A program made the position numbers and the translations under genes. Below, piece after piece: positions 1-9,295 of a DNA stretch of 64,000 nucleotides (position 1 is its first letter; each line of letters begins with the position of its first letter). This stretch comes from Flavobacterium pallidum. Its GTDB lineage: Bacteria > Bacteroidota > Bacteroidia > Flavobacteriales > Flavobacteriaceae. The stretch is from the NCBI RefSeq assembly GCF_003097535.1, contig NZ_CP029187.1, positions 1,364,001 through 1,428,000 of the forward strand, in the 5' to 3' direction. The notes under the pieces were generated by a model. That model ran no database searches. It saw only the letters and a program-made list of their open reading frames with translations, and was not told the DNA's origin.

Positions 1-3000
1 AGCTTTTTAACCAGGATATCGCCGACGGACAGCAGAATGTACTCAACACGCTGGACTTATCTTACTATCCACAGGAAAGAGGCCCTTACAATTATAATCC
101 TGCAGCCACCAACGGCACATTGCCGAATCCCGAAGAAAATTTCGGAGGGATCATGCGCTCGCTGAGTTCGACCAATTTTGAGCAAAGCAATGTGGAATAC
201 ATCCAATTCTGGATGATGGATCCTTATGTTGACGAAACCGGTAACTCTACGATAAACCTGGGGAATACCGGAAAGATTTATTTTAACCTCGGTGAAATTT
301 CTGAGGATATCCTGAAAGACGGTAAAAAGCAATACGAAAACGGACTTCCCGAAGCCGATTCACAACAGGCCACCATCGCGACAGAGTGGGGCAGGGTGCC
401 GGCATCGCAATCCCTGATATATGCTTTCGATACCAGCAATGCCAACCGTGCCGTGCAGGATGTCGGGCTTGATGGCCTTGACAATATCGGTGAGGCTGGT
501 TTTTTCACAGACTACGCGGGAATCAAAGATCCTTCTGCCGATGATTATGAATTTTACCTGAATGCCGAAGGCGATGTGCTGCAGCGCTACAAGAATTATA
601 ATGGCATGGAGAAAAACTCTCCTGTTGGTGTTTCAGATAATAATCGCGGGAACTCCACCTTGCCGGATGCGGAAGACGTGAACCGCGACAATACCATGAA
701 TACCCTGAACGCTTACTTCCAATACCATATTGATGTTAAGCCGAACATGGTTGCTGGTGAAAATTATGTAAGCAGTATCATTGATGCTCAGAGCCGTGTG
801 AGCGGGCCGGGCAATCAGGTGGCGAAGACCAAATGGATACAGTTTAAAATCCCGATTATTGAGGGTGAAAAAGTGGGTACTATTGACGATCTGCGTTCCA
901 TCCGTTTTATGAGGATGTACATGACAGGGTTCAGCCAGCCTATTACCGTCCGTTTTGGTACCCTGGACTTGGTGCGTGGGGAGTGGAGGCAATATTTGAA
1001 TTCGCTTGAAGCCAATAACGACGACCCGGATGATGACACCACCACTTTTGACATCAGTGCGGTAAACATCCAGGAAAATGGTTCCAGGCAGCCGTACCAT
1101 TATGTAACGCCGCCAAATGTAGTGCGCGAGCAGTTGTATAACAACAATACGGTAATCAATCAAAATGAGCAGTCGCTTTCGCTGAAAGTGAATGAATTGA
1201 CCCCGGGTGATTCCCGCGGTGTATTTAAAAATGTTGATGTTGATATGCGCCAATTCAAGAAGCTCAAGATGTTTATGCACGCTGAATTGCTCGCAAAACA
1301 TCCCGTGGTTTTTGATAATGAACTTGCCGGTTTCCTTCGTTTTGGAACTGACTTAAAGGAAAACTACTATCAGGTAGCGCTTCCTTTGAAAGTGACCAGG
1401 GAAGGACTTACACCTCCTGATGACAGCTCGATAGAAGTACCTGCTGAGGAAATGTGGCCTGACGAAAGCCAGATCGACATCAAGCTCGACCTGTTGACCA
1501 AGCTTAAGATTTATGCGATGAACCACCCGGACGAATTTGATGCGAACGGCGTACTTACAAAATCTGAGGAAGAATTGGATGGGTCGGCTGCCGACAAACC
1601 AAACAAACTGATACTGAGTATCAAAGGAAATCCTAACTTCGGGCAGGTCAGGACCATTATGGTGGGTGTTAAAAACAATACAGACACCGGGACCAAACCC
1701 GATGGCACCCCGCTTGCAGCAAGGAATGTGGCCGGTGAAGTGTGGTTCAACGAACTCAGGCTTTCAGAGATGGATAACAAAGGCGGTATGGCTGCCGTAG
1801 CAAGCCTTGATACAAACCTTGCCGACTTCATGACATTGTCTGCGACAGGTAAAATGAGCACCATTGGTTTCGGGGCGCTTGAAGACGGTCCTAACGAAAG
1901 AAGCCGCGAAGATGCGAAGCAGTACAGCATCGTGACCAATATGAACCTCGGGAAACTGCTTCCTAAAAAATGGGGTATCGTCCTGCCTTTCAATTATGGT
2001 GTGGGGGAAGAAATCGTAAAACCGGAATATGATCCATACAACCGAGACATTCAGCTGGCACTTTTGCTGAATGAAACTCCGAACGTAGGCCAACGCGCCA
2101 ATATTGAAGACCGTGCTATCGAATACACTAAAACCACCAGTATAAATTTTATCGGTGTAAAAAAAGAAAGAAGCCCGGATCAGAAAACCCATATTTACGA
2201 TCCGGAGAATATTACGCTTTCGCATTCGTTCAATGAAACACTGAAGCATGATTTTGAAATCGAGGAATATGTTGACCAACAGGTGCGCAGTACCGTCGAT
2301 TACAGCTTTAATTTCCAGCCGAAAGCGGTGGAGCCATTCAAGAAGACGAAATTCATGAAAAGCAGTTACTGGAAATTACTCAGTGATTTTAATTTCAATT
2401 ACCTGCCATCGAGCGTGACTTTCAGTTCATCTATCCTCAGGCAATACAACCGCCAGCAATTCCGCCAGGTGGAAGGAATTGAAGGGATTGCGTTGCAGCC
2501 ATTGTTCAGGAGGAATTTTATGTTCAACTATCAATATGGTTTCAATTACAACCTGACCAAAAATCTCAAAATCAATTATACCGGGGCTTCTAATAATATC
2601 GTAAAAGCATATGATGACCAGGGGTTGCTAATCGATACAATCTATGATGATTACTGGAATATCGGTGACCCGAACCAGCATACTCAGCAATTCATCCTTA
2701 ATTATGAATTGCCGCTAAGCAAGCTTCCTTTCCTGAGTTTCCTGAAAGCGACCTACACTTACACCGGTGATTACAGCTGGCAAAGGGCATCAGAGGCGAC
2801 ATCTAACTTTGAAGACAGGGAAGGTAATTTCTACAACCTGGGAAATACGGTCCAGAATAACGGGGCGCATCGTATCAATACCACCCTGAACTTAGAATTA
2901 TTGTATAAGTATTTAGGTTTGACCAAAACAAAGGCTGTGGCAAAAGCGCCTGCCAAAACAGCGCCGCCTAAGCCGGGACAGAAAGTGACCACTACGCAGG

Positions 3001-4439
3001 CGGCTCCGCAAAAAGAGCCAAATGTACTTGTGGATGGCCTGATCGGAGTGCTTACAAGCCTTAAAAACGTACAGGTGAATTATACCGAAAGCGCAGGTAC
3101 CGTATTGCCGGGTTATTTACCGGGCGTCGGATTCTTCGGGACTTCAAAGCCGACTTTGGGGTTTGTTTTCGGTCTTCATGATGATGTACGCCAGTTCTCT
3201 GCCGAGCGTGGATGGCTGACCGATTATCAGGATTTTAATCAAAATTATACAGAAGTACTTAACAGGGAACTTGATGTGACCGCTTCAATGGATTTGTTTC
3301 CTGATTTCAAAATCGACTGGACGGCAAACCGCAGCTACACTGAAAATTTCTCTGAGCAATTTGACGTAAGCGATGACGGGCATTATAATTCCAGGGCACC
3401 ATATACCACCGGTAATTATTCGATCTCAACCGTGCTGATCTCCACCGCTTTCGGCCGCAGTGATGAAAATGGTTCAGCTGCTTTTGACGATTTCAGGGAA
3501 AACAGGCTGATTGTCGCCGACCGCCTGGCTGCGGATAAATACGGGACAAGCATTCCCCGTTATGGAGATGCCGCCAATCCGATACCTGCAAATACTGATG
3601 ATCCGCTTTACGAAACTTATGTCGCGAATGAAGGATTTCCTATCGGATACAAAAAAGACAACCAGGAAGTATTGCTTCCGGCATTCCTTGCGGCCTATAC
3701 CGGCTCAGGCGCTTCCGGGGTATCGCTCAAGGCTTTCAGGAATATCCCATTGCCGAACTGGACCGTAAAATACACCGGACTGATGCGTTATAAATTCTTT
3801 AAGGACCGGTTCAAGCGATTTTCGCTGCAACATGGTTACAGGGCTTCATATACGATTAATTCTTTCAGGTCGAATTTTGAATTTGATAAAAATCCGAATC
3901 AAACCCTTCCGGAACCAGGCGATAATTTCAACACCAAATTGCTGATGTCGAACGTCAACCTCGTGGAAGCCTTCAGTCCGTTAATCAAAGTGGATATGGA
4001 AATGAAGAATTCCGTAAAGATCACCGCCGAAGTTAAAAAGGACCGTGCTTTGTCATTAAGCTTCGACAACAACCTGCTTACGGAAGTCCAGGGTATGGAT
4101 TATGTCTTCGGGCTGGGTTACAGGATCAAGGATGTGGTGTTTAACTCGTCATTGGCCGATAACCCGCAGGGTGTTATCAAAAGCGACATTAATATTAAGG
4201 CCGACTTATCATTAAGAGACAGCAAAACCATCGTTCGCCATCTTGATTATGACAACAACCAGCTTGCCGGCGGACAGAACAACTGGAACCTGAAACTGAC
4301 TGCCGATTATTCCTTCAGTAAGAACCTGACGGCCATTTTCTTCTACGATCATTCTTTCTCGAAAGCGGTGATTTCGACGGCTTTCCCCATCACGAATATC
4401 AGGGCAGGATTTACTTTGCGATACAATTTTGGAAACTAA
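1..4439 (+). CDS. sprA: Type IX secretion translocon protein SprA, C-terminal part (5' end outside window)
   Basis: SprA forms the very large outer-membrane beta-barrel through which type IX secretion system cargo leaves the cell; in gliding flavobacteria it is also needed for motility. The frame is open from the first bases (codons begin at position 3) to a TAA at 4437-4439, giving about 1479 residues with no start needed inside the window. The family is usually about 2400 residues, so roughly the last 60 percent is present. Recognised family stretches are SYYPQERGPYNYNP just after the edge and FGGIMRSLSSTNFEQSNVEY. Aromatic/polar alternating strands run to a C-terminal barrel end (LRYNFGN). 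An Ala/Pro/Lys-rich, low-complexity linker is encoded around 2930-3020 and is probably a loop. No frameshift was seen. The following gcvH-vanZ-deoC-remB order agrees with the remembered F. johnsoniae sprA locus. Confidence 0.93.
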   Translation, partial: LFNQDIADGQQNVLNTLDLSYYPQERGPYNYNPAATNGTLPNPEENFGGIMRSLSSTNFEQSNVEYIQFWMMDPYVDETGNSTINLGNTGKIYFNLGEISEDILKDGKKQYENGLPEADSQQATIATEWGRVPASQSLIYAFDTSNANRAVQDVGLDGLDNIGEAGFFTDYAGIKDPSADDYEFYLNAEGDVLQRYKNYNGMEKNSPVGVSDNNRGNSTLPDAEDVNRDNTMNTLNAYFQYHIDVKPNMVAGENYVSSIIDAQSRVSGPGNQVAKTKWIQFKIPIIEGEKVGTIDDLRSIRFMRMYMTGFSQPITVRFGTLDLVRGEWRQYLNSLEANNDDPDDDTTTFDISAVNIQENGSRQPYHYVTPPNVVREQLYNNNTVINQNEQSLSLKVNELTPGDSRGVFKNVDVDMRQFKKLKMFMHAELLAKHPVVFDNELAGFLRFGTDLKENYYQVALPLKVTREGLTPPDDSSIEVPAEEMWPDESQIDIKLDLLTKLKIYAMNHPDEFDANGVLTKSEEELDGSAADKPNKLILSIKGNPNFGQVRTIMVGVKNNTDTGTKPDGTPLAARNVAGEVWFNELRLSEMDNKGGMAAVASLDTNLADFMTLSATGKMSTIGFGALEDGPNERSREDAKQYSIVTNMNLGKLLPKKWGIVLPFNYGVGEEIVKPEYDPYNRDIQLALLLNETPNVGQRANIEDRAIEYTKTTSINFIGVKKERSPDQKTHIYDPENITLSHSFNETLKHDFEIEEYVDQQVRSTVDYSFNFQPKAVEPFKKTKFMKSSYWKLLSDFNFNYLPSSVTFSSSILRQYNRQQFRQVEGIEGIALQPLFRRNFMFNYQYGFNYNLTKNLKINYTGASNNIVKAYDDQGLLIDTIYDDYWNIGDPNQHTQQFILNYELPLSKLPFLSFLKATYTYTGDYSWQRASEATSNFEDREGNFYNLGNTVQNNGAHRINTTLNLELLYKYLGLTKTKAVAKAPAKTAPPKPGQKVTTTQAAPQKEPNVLVDGLIGVLTSLKNVQVNYTESAGTVLPGYLPGVGFFGTSKPTLGFVFGLHDDVRQFSAERGWLTDYQDFNQNYTEVLNRELDVTASMDLFPDFKIDWTANRSYTENFSEQFDVSDDGHYNSRAPYTTGNYSISTVLISTAFGRSDENGSAAFDDFRENRLIVADRLAADKYGTSIPRYGDAANPIPANTDDPLYETYVANEGFPIGYKKDNQEVLLPAFLAAYTGSGASGVSLKAFRNIPLPNWTVKYTGLMRYKFFKDRFKRFSLQHGYRASYTINSFRSNFEFDKNPNQTLPEPGDNFNTKLLMSNVNLVEAFSPLIKVDMEMKNSVKITAEVKKDRALSLSFDNNLLTEVQGMDYVFGLGYRIKDVVFNSSLADNPQGVIKSDINIKADLSLRDSKTIVRHLDYDNNQLAGGQNNWNLKLTADYSFSKNLTAIFFYDHSFSKAVISTAFPITNIRAGFTLRYNFGN

Positions 4440-4474
4440 ATAGCAGAAAATTTCAGAATTAAAACGGTAAACAA

Positions 4475-4482
4475 TACATTTG
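4475..4482 (+). promoter_or_regulatory. Putative -7 box (TACATTTG) of a gcvH promoter
   Basis: TACATTTG matches the Bacteroidota housekeeping -7 consensus TAnnTTTG and lies 36 nt before the gcvH start, in the spacer after sprA. No good -33 TTTG was found at the expected distance, so this is a partial match. Confidence 0.4.
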
Positions 4483-4518
4483 TAAAAAGCATTTAAAAAC
4501 AAACTAAAACTATAAAAG

Positions 4519-4899
4519 ATGAGCATTCCAAGCAGTTTAAGGTATACCAAAGATCATGAATGGGCAAAAATCGAAGGCGATATTGTCACCGTAGGCATCA
4601 CACATTTTGCACAAAAAGAACTTGGTGATATCGTATATGTTGAAGTGGAAACCCTGGACCAGCATTTGGATAAAGATGAAGTTTTTGGTACTGTTGAAGC
4701 CGTAAAGACCGTTTCTGACCTGTTCCTGCCGATTGCGGGAGAGATAATAGAATTCAACGAATCACTGGTGACCAATCCGGAAATAGTAAATAAAGATCCT
4801 TACGAAGAAGGCTGGATGATCAAGATCAAAGTGGACGACGCAGCGGATTATGAAAGCCTGCTTACCGCCGACCAATACAAGGAACTCATTGGCGCATAA
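4519..4899 (+). CDS. gcvH: Glycine cleavage system H protein
   Basis: GcvH is the lipoyl carrier that shuttles the aminomethyl group between the P, T and L proteins of the glycine cleavage complex in the cytoplasm. The product has 126 residues, the normal family length. It starts RYTKDHEWAKIEGD and carries the lipoylation region GTVEAVKTVSDL, with the modified lysine at about residue 63. The ATG at 4519 gives the canonical N-terminus and lies 79 nt after the sprA stop. The other glycine cleavage genes are not in this window. The 3' end overlaps the start of the next gene by 11 nt, so the two are probably co-transcribed. Confidence 0.97.
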   Translation: MSIPSSLRYTKDHEWAKIEGDIVTVGITHFAQKELGDIVYVEVETLDQHLDKDEVFGTVEAVKTVSDLFLPIAGEIIEFNESLVTNPEIVNKDPYEEGWMIKIKVDDAADYESLLTADQYKELIGA

Positions 4900-5272
4900 A
4901 AAGAAATTCCTCTGGCTGGCACTATGCTGGACCGCTGTTGTGGCTTATTTTTGCCTGATCGATTTTAATGAGTTGCCGAAAGTAGGCGCAAAGAATTTCG
5001 ATAAAGTGGGCCATCTTACATTTCACTTCGGGCTTACGGCAGTCTGGTTTTTATATTTCAGGTTCCAAAGGCTCAATGACAATAAAAAGGCGCTATACAA
5101 AGCTTTCGGGTTTTCATTCGTTTACGGTGTAATGCTCGAAATCGTCCAGGCGAATTTTACGGATACCCGAAATGGTGATGTTTTCGATGTTGTCGCCAAT
5201 ACCGTTGGCGGATTGCTGGCGGCGCTGACTTTCGCGCTTTTGGTAAAACCACTAAAGCCTCGAACAGAATAA
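4889..5272 (+). CDS. VanZ-like family membrane protein
   Basis: A small inner-membrane protein of about 127 residues. It has a first hydrophobic helix (FLWLALCWTAVVAYFCL) and then the VanZ-type pattern DKVGHLTFHFGLTAVWFLYF, a helix with GVMLEIVQ, and a final DVVANTVGGLLAAL helix. The TTG at 4889 is preferred as start because an AAGGA motif lies about 5-9 nt upstream and the membrane helix then begins properly. An in-frame ATG at 4850 would add 13 residues and lengthen the overlap with gcvH. VanZ-like proteins have no established general function; the name comes from a teicoplanin-resistance accessory gene, and resistance should not be inferred. The same gene pair with gcvH is remembered at sprA loci in relatives. 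Confidence 0.82.
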   Translation: MAHKKKFLWLALCWTAVVAYFCLIDFNELPKVGAKNFDKVGHLTFHFGLTAVWFLYFRFQRLNDNKKALYKAFGFSFVYGVMLEIVQANFTDTRNGDVFDVVANTVGGLLAALTFALLVKPLKPRTE

Positions 5273-5285
5273 TAGCAAAAAATAG

Positions 5286-5308
5286 TCCCGCTTCGGTGGG
5301 ATTTTTTT
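5286..5308 (+). terminator. Rho-independent terminator with UUCG loop
   Basis: A hairpin TCCCGC-TTCG-GTGGGA (six pairs, one G-T wobble, closed by C-UUCG-G) is followed by seven Ts. It lies 13 nt after the vanZ-like stop and should end the sprA/gcvH/vanZ transcript before deoC. A run of As upstream gives partial symmetry. Confidence 0.85.
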
Positions 5309-5338
5309 ATTTTTATCACCGATATAAAGTACCGACAA

Positions 5339-6085
5339 ATGACAGACATCAGGCAATACCTGGATTCCACATATCTTAAGACGGCTGAGCAGACAGGACT
5401 GACCGAGGCAGAAAATGCTGCGGTGGCGCGCGAGTTCATTCAGGAGGCCATTGACGGGCATTTCAAGTTGATTATGATCCGGCCCGAAATGGTATCTTTT
5501 GCAAAAGCGATGGTTGAAAAGGCATCATCGAAATTGCTCGTCGGGACGGTAATCGATTTTCCGTTTGGCCTGTCACCACTGGAAATGAAGATGGCCGAAG
5601 CCGAAAAAGCCATTGAGGACGGCGCGGACGATCTTGATTTCGTATGCAATTATGAGGCCTTTAAAATCGGTGATGTTGAAAGGGTGCGTGATGAAATATT
5701 ACAGTGTACTGCGCTTGGACTTGCGGCAGGAAAAACCGTAAAATGGATTATTGAGGTTGCGGCTCTGGACAACCAGCAAATTGTGCGCCTTTCAGCATTG
5801 ATCAAAAATGTGGTGGTCACCCATTTCAAGGAAGATTCGTATGCTTCGGTTTTTGTAAAATCGTCAACAGGATTTTATAAGACGCAAAACAACCTGCCAA
5901 ACGGCGCCACAATCCCGACCATCACCATGATGATTGAAAATGCGTATCCTTTACCAGTAAAAGCAGCCGGTGGCGTGCGTTCTTTTGAAGAAGCCGAAGC
6001 GATGATCAGGCTTGGCGTAAAACGTATCGGGACATCTTCTGCGAAAGCGATTGCCGAAGGGAAAATTTCCAAAACCGGTTATTAA
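5339..6085 (+). CDS. deoC: Deoxyribose-phosphate aldolase
   Basis: DeoC reversibly cleaves 2-deoxyribose 5-phosphate to acetaldehyde and glyceraldehyde 3-phosphate in deoxynucleoside catabolism, in the cytoplasm. The 248-residue product is a class I aldolase TIM barrel. It shows the Schiff-base lysine in FVKSSTGF (K174), the second active-site lysine in PVKAAGGVRS (K208) and the acidic residue in GADDLD (D100). TVIDFPFG and the phosphate-binding GGVRS and GTSSA segments are also present. The ATG at 5339 lies shortly after the upstream terminator. The next gene begins 16 nt downstream. Confidence 0.95.
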   Translation: MTDIRQYLDSTYLKTAEQTGLTEAENAAVAREFIQEAIDGHFKLIMIRPEMVSFAKAMVEKASSKLLVGTVIDFPFGLSPLEMKMAEAEKAIEDGADDLDFVCNYEAFKIGDVERVRDEILQCTALGLAAGKTVKWIIEVAALDNQQIVRLSALIKNVVVTHFKEDSYASVFVKSSTGFYKTQNNLPNGATIPTITMMIENAYPLPVKAAGGVRSFEEAEAMIRLGVKRIGTSSAKAIAEGKISKTGY

Positions 6086-6101
6086 ACTGAAAAACTTAAA
6101 A

Positions 6102-8195
6102 ATGAAATACACTTTACTTTCTTTATTTTTTTTAATGCTTTTCGGAACGGCTAAAGCCCAAAAAACCAGCGAACAGGTCCCGGTTTTCCCGAATTGTGAA
6201 AATAAAAATCCACAGGAGCTCGAAAATTGCTTTTATGCCCAGTTGCAGGATTTTGTATTCAATAATTTCAAAGTGCCTGAAAACCTGGTGCAGAACAATT
6301 ATAAAGGGAGTGTTAATGTGCTTTTTGAAGTCGATTCCGCCGGAGCTTTCAAAGTGCAGTATGTCGATGCGATTTATCCGGAACTGATTAAGGAATCCAA
6401 AAGGCTTTTCTCGACTTTGCCAAAAGTGAAGCCCGCAACTTTCAATGGAAAACCGGTTTATAGTAAATTCACTTACAAAATAGCCATCCCATTACGCAAC
6501 GAAACTGTCACACAGGCGGAGCAGAAAAAAGTTCAGGATGCTAAGGTTTTAAAGGAAAAGGAACTCACAGAAATCGACAGCCTTCCGTATAAAAAATTCG
6601 ACAACCCCATTTTGAAAAGCCGTTTGTATGTGCCTTTCACACACAGCAATTATGCGCGTTTTGATGCCGCATTAAACCAGGTGGGAAGCAACAATCACAC
6701 GGGTTCGAAACCGCTGACTTATGAGGAAGTGACGCAATACTATGATCTGGCCGCTGCCAATAAAAAATTGCTGAGGGGAAAAACCGGCTGGTGGGGCAAA
6801 AAGATATGGGATGAGAACTTCGTACAATTCCAGGGCGAAGGCTATTGGCTGACACTGAACCCGATTATCGACCTGAGGCTTGGAAAAAGCAAAGGAGAGC
6901 AGTCGGTTTCTACATTCCAGAACACACGTGGCGTACAGTTGCAGGCGGGTTTGGGCGACAATCTTGTCTTTACTTCGACAATTTATGAAAGCCAGGGGCG
7001 TTTTGCAGGTTATTTCAACCAGTATGCCGAATTGATAAAACCGGCTGGTGGCGATCCTGCGATCATTCCGGGTGTCGGGATAGCGAAAAGGTTTAAGGCC
7101 GATGCATACGATTTCCCTTCTGCGGAAGCGAACATCACTTATACACCTTCAAAATTCATCGACCTGCAGATGGGTTACGGAAGGAACTTCATCGGTGATG
7201 GCTACCGTTCGTTATTGTTAGGCGATGCGGCGAGTCCGTATCCGTATATTAAAGTGAATACCAAATTCTGGAAAATAAAATATACCAATACGTATTTGTG
7301 GCTTAAGGATGTGCGTCCCGGAGTCATTGAAGACCGTACTTATGCCACAAAATTCATGGCAAACCATTACCTGAGCTGGAATATCAATAAAAGGATCAAT
7401 CTTGGTTTTTTTGAATCGGTGGTGTGGACGAACAGCAACGGGCGGGGTTTCGACATGAATTTCATCAACCCGATTATTTTTTACCGTACGGTCGAATTCA
7501 CATCATCAGCACGAAGCGGAAATGCCGTACTGGGTTTGACAGGAAAATACAAATGGAGCAACAGCATCAATTTTTACGGACAATTCATTTTGGATGAATT
7601 TTCGCTCGGCGCTGTAAAGGACCAGAACAAAAGCTGGCTGAACAAATCCGGGATCCAACTCGGAGCCAAATATTATAACGCCTTTTCCATCGACAATCTT
7701 TTGCTGCAATTTGAATACAACGCGATACGTCCGTATGTGTATTCCCATAGCGATCCGCTTACCAATTATGGGCACAATAACCAGAGCATGGGCCATCCCT
7801 GGGGCGGGAACGCGCGCGAAATCATTGCGATCGCACGGTACAATACGGGACGTTATTTTGCAGATGCGAAGCTGACTTACGGAATCCGCGGTTTCGATTT
7901 CGATTCGGCTGCCGATGCATTTAATTATGGTGGAAACATTTACAAAAACTATAATGAAGGCCGCCCGTTTGATACCGGTGTTGCCATTGGGCAGGGCAAT
8001 AAGACCAACATTGTGATTGCCGATCTGCAGGCGGGTTATATCGTAAATCCGGTGACCAACCTGAAACTGTTTGCCAGCCTGATCTACAGGAGTTTCGATC
8101 CGGAAACGGAAACTACTGCGGTTTTTAAGGACAATACGACCTGGTTTTCTGTTGGCGTGAGGGCGGATTTATTTAACTGGTATTTTGATTATTAG
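6102..8195 (+). CDS. remB: RemB-like gliding motility / outer-membrane protein (TonB-C-like domain plus beta barrel)
   Basis: A 697-residue exported protein. The ATG at 6102 (MKYTLLSLFFLMLFGTAKAQ, a clear signal peptide) is chosen over an in-frame start 17 codons upstream, which would overlap deoC and precede the signal. Residues about 30-135 resemble the C-terminal domain of TonB-like energy transducers (NVLFEVDSAGAFK and a P-K-PATFNGKPV strand). The rest is rich in aromatic beta strands like Wzi-type capsule-assembly barrels (QFQGEGYWLTLNPIIDLR, MGYGRNFIGDGYRS), ending in NWYFDY. In F. johnsoniae, from memory, remB is four genes after sprA and affects gliding; order and domain make-up fit. 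The gene name therefore rests partly on synteny. Predicted location is the outer membrane. Confidence 0.7.
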   Translation: MKYTLLSLFFLMLFGTAKAQKTSEQVPVFPNCENKNPQELENCFYAQLQDFVFNNFKVPENLVQNNYKGSVNVLFEVDSAGAFKVQYVDAIYPELIKESKRLFSTLPKVKPATFNGKPVYSKFTYKIAIPLRNETVTQAEQKKVQDAKVLKEKELTEIDSLPYKKFDNPILKSRLYVPFTHSNYARFDAALNQVGSNNHTGSKPLTYEEVTQYYDLAAANKKLLRGKTGWWGKKIWDENFVQFQGEGYWLTLNPIIDLRLGKSKGEQSVSTFQNTRGVQLQAGLGDNLVFTSTIYESQGRFAGYFNQYAELIKPAGGDPAIIPGVGIAKRFKADAYDFPSAEANITYTPSKFIDLQMGYGRNFIGDGYRSLLLGDAASPYPYIKVNTKFWKIKYTNTYLWLKDVRPGVIEDRTYATKFMANHYLSWNINKRINLGFFESVVWTNSNGRGFDMNFINPIIFYRTVEFTSSARSGNAVLGLTGKYKWSNSINFYGQFILDEFSLGAVKDQNKSWLNKSGIQLGAKYYNAFSIDNLLLQFEYNAIRPYVYSHSDPLTNYGHNNQSMGHPWGGNAREIIAIARYNTGRYFADAKLTYGIRGFDFDSAADAFNYGGNIYKNYNEGRPFDTGVAIGQGNKTNIVIADLQAGYIVNPVTNLKLFASLIYRSFDPETETTAVFKDNTTWFSVGVRADLFNWYFDY

Positions 8196-8199
8196 GAAG

Positions 8200-8239
8200 T
8201 TGCAAAGTTTCAAAGTAGCAGGGTTGCAAAGTATCAAAG
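8200..8239 (+). repeat. Degenerate octamer repeat (nnnCAAAG, five units)
   Basis: Five consecutive 8-nt units follow the remB stop: TTGCAAAG, TTTCAAAG, TAGCAGGG, TTGCAAAG, TATCAAAG. Four of five fit nnnCAAAG. It lies in the 188-nt remB-ctaB spacer. Confidence 0.75.
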
Positions 8240-8294
8240 TGTCCGGTTTTTTTTTAAAATTTTGGATGGAGTTCTTATTTCAGCTGCTCGCTGT

Positions 8295-8324
8295 GACTGC
8301 CAACTGAGACTGCCAACTGCGACT
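8295..8324 (+). repeat. Short tandem repeat of ACTGnnA words
   Basis: A 13-nt unit (GACTGCCAACTGA) occurs 2.3 times; inside it ACTG recurs every 6-7 nt. It sits just upstream of the ctaB promoter. Confidence 0.7.
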
Positions 8325-8332
8325 TAAAATAA

Positions 8333-8364
8333 TTTGCGCAATCACTTTCGATAAAGTACCTTTG
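8333..8364 (+). promoter_or_regulatory. Bacteroidota-type promoter of the ctaB/cox operon
   Basis: A -33 TTTG (8333-8336) and a perfect -7 TACCTTTG (8357-8364) are separated by 20 nt, matching the consensus for the Bacteroidota primary sigma factor. The box ends 19 nt before the ctaB start, implying a very short leader. Confidence 0.75.
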
Positions 8365-8383
8365 CGCCACTAATAACACCGTT

Positions 8384-9295
8384 TTGAGCGCGACCGCAAA
8401 TACCTTTTCCATCAAATCCATTTTTCTTGATTTTAAGGAGATCACCAAGGCAGGATTGGCGATAAGCGTTTTGTTTTCGTCGATAGCCGGTTACCTGCTG
8501 GGTTTTGATGAGGCACACCCGTTCAGCTGGAGCGTTTTGGCTATGTTGATGATTGGCGGTTATTGCATGGTTGGCGCTTCCAATGCGTACAACCAGGTGA
8601 TTGAAAAAGACCTTGACGTGTTGATGGACCGCACGAAGAACAGGCCGGTGCCGTCGGGCAGGATGTCGTCAAACATGGCGCTTTTCATTGCAAGTTTACT
8701 GACGATTATCGGATTGATATTGTTGTATATGATTAATCCGAAAACGGCCATGTTCGGCGCGATTTCCATTTTTCTTTATACGAGTATTTATACACCTTTG
8801 AAAACGGTGACGCCTTTGTCGGTTTTTGTGGGTGCATTTCCGGGTGCTATCCCGTTTATGCTGGGCTGGGTTGCTGCGACGGGCGATTTCGGGATTGAAG
8901 CCGGGACCCTTTTCCTGATACAGTTTTTCTGGCAGTTTCCGCACTTCTGGGCGATTGGGTGGTTTTTATATGAAGATTATGAGAAGGCCGGATTTTTTAT
9001 GCTGCCTTCCGGCAAAAGGGACAATACTACGGCTTTGCAGGTCATCCTTTACACGGCATGGCTGATTGGCGCTTCGCTGATCCCTTTCGTATTGCCGTAT
9101 TTTGCAGTAACGAAATTATCGCTGTCCATTGTCGCTGCGGTATTGGTTTTGGTTTTAGGATTATGGCTGCTGTCGCATGGCATACGATTATACAGGCAAA
9201 GAACTGCGAAAGCTGCAAAAACTTTGATGCTTGCCAGCGTAGCTTACATTACGCTTTTGCAGATAATATATATAGTTGATAAATTTTTACGATAA
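8384..9295 (+). CDS. ctaB: Protoheme IX farnesyltransferase (heme O synthase)
   Basis: CtaB/CyoE transfers a farnesyl group to protoheme to make heme O, the precursor of heme A for terminal oxidases, in the inner membrane. The 303-residue UbiA-type protein has multiple hydrophobic helices. It carries the first Asp-rich motif in NQVIEKDLDVLMDRTKNRP (N70, D76, D78, D82, R83), YTPLKTVTPLSVFVGAFPGA, and the later DY-KAGFFMLP segment. The start is a TTG at 8384, supported by the promoter ending 19 nt upstream and by the absence of a suitable ATG. It is the first gene of a cytochrome oxidase assembly block and overlaps the next gene by 1 nt. Confidence 0.94.
   Translation: MSATANTFSIKSIFLDFKEITKAGLAISVLFSSIAGYLLGFDEAHPFSWSVLAMLMIGGYCMVGASNAYNQVIEKDLDVLMDRTKNRPVPSGRMSSNMALFIASLLTIIGLILLYMINPKTAMFGAISIFLYTSIYTPLKTVTPLSVFVGAFPGAIPFMLGWVAATGDFGIEAGTLFLIQFFWQFPHFWAIGWFLYEDYEKAGFFMLPSGKRDNTTALQVILYTAWLIGASLIPFVLPYFAVTKLSLSIVAAVLVLVLGLWLLSHGIRLYRQRTAKAAKTLMLASVAYITLLQIIYIVDKFLR

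Noticed and set aside
633..1301. Minus-strand open frame of 222 codons inside sprA
   Set aside because: Antisense to a well-conserved coding region, with no recognised family and no promoter.
4889..5272. Glycopeptide resistance function for the VanZ-like gene
   Set aside because: Only the membrane-protein family pattern is shared; no van genes are nearby and the family is widespread with unknown roles.
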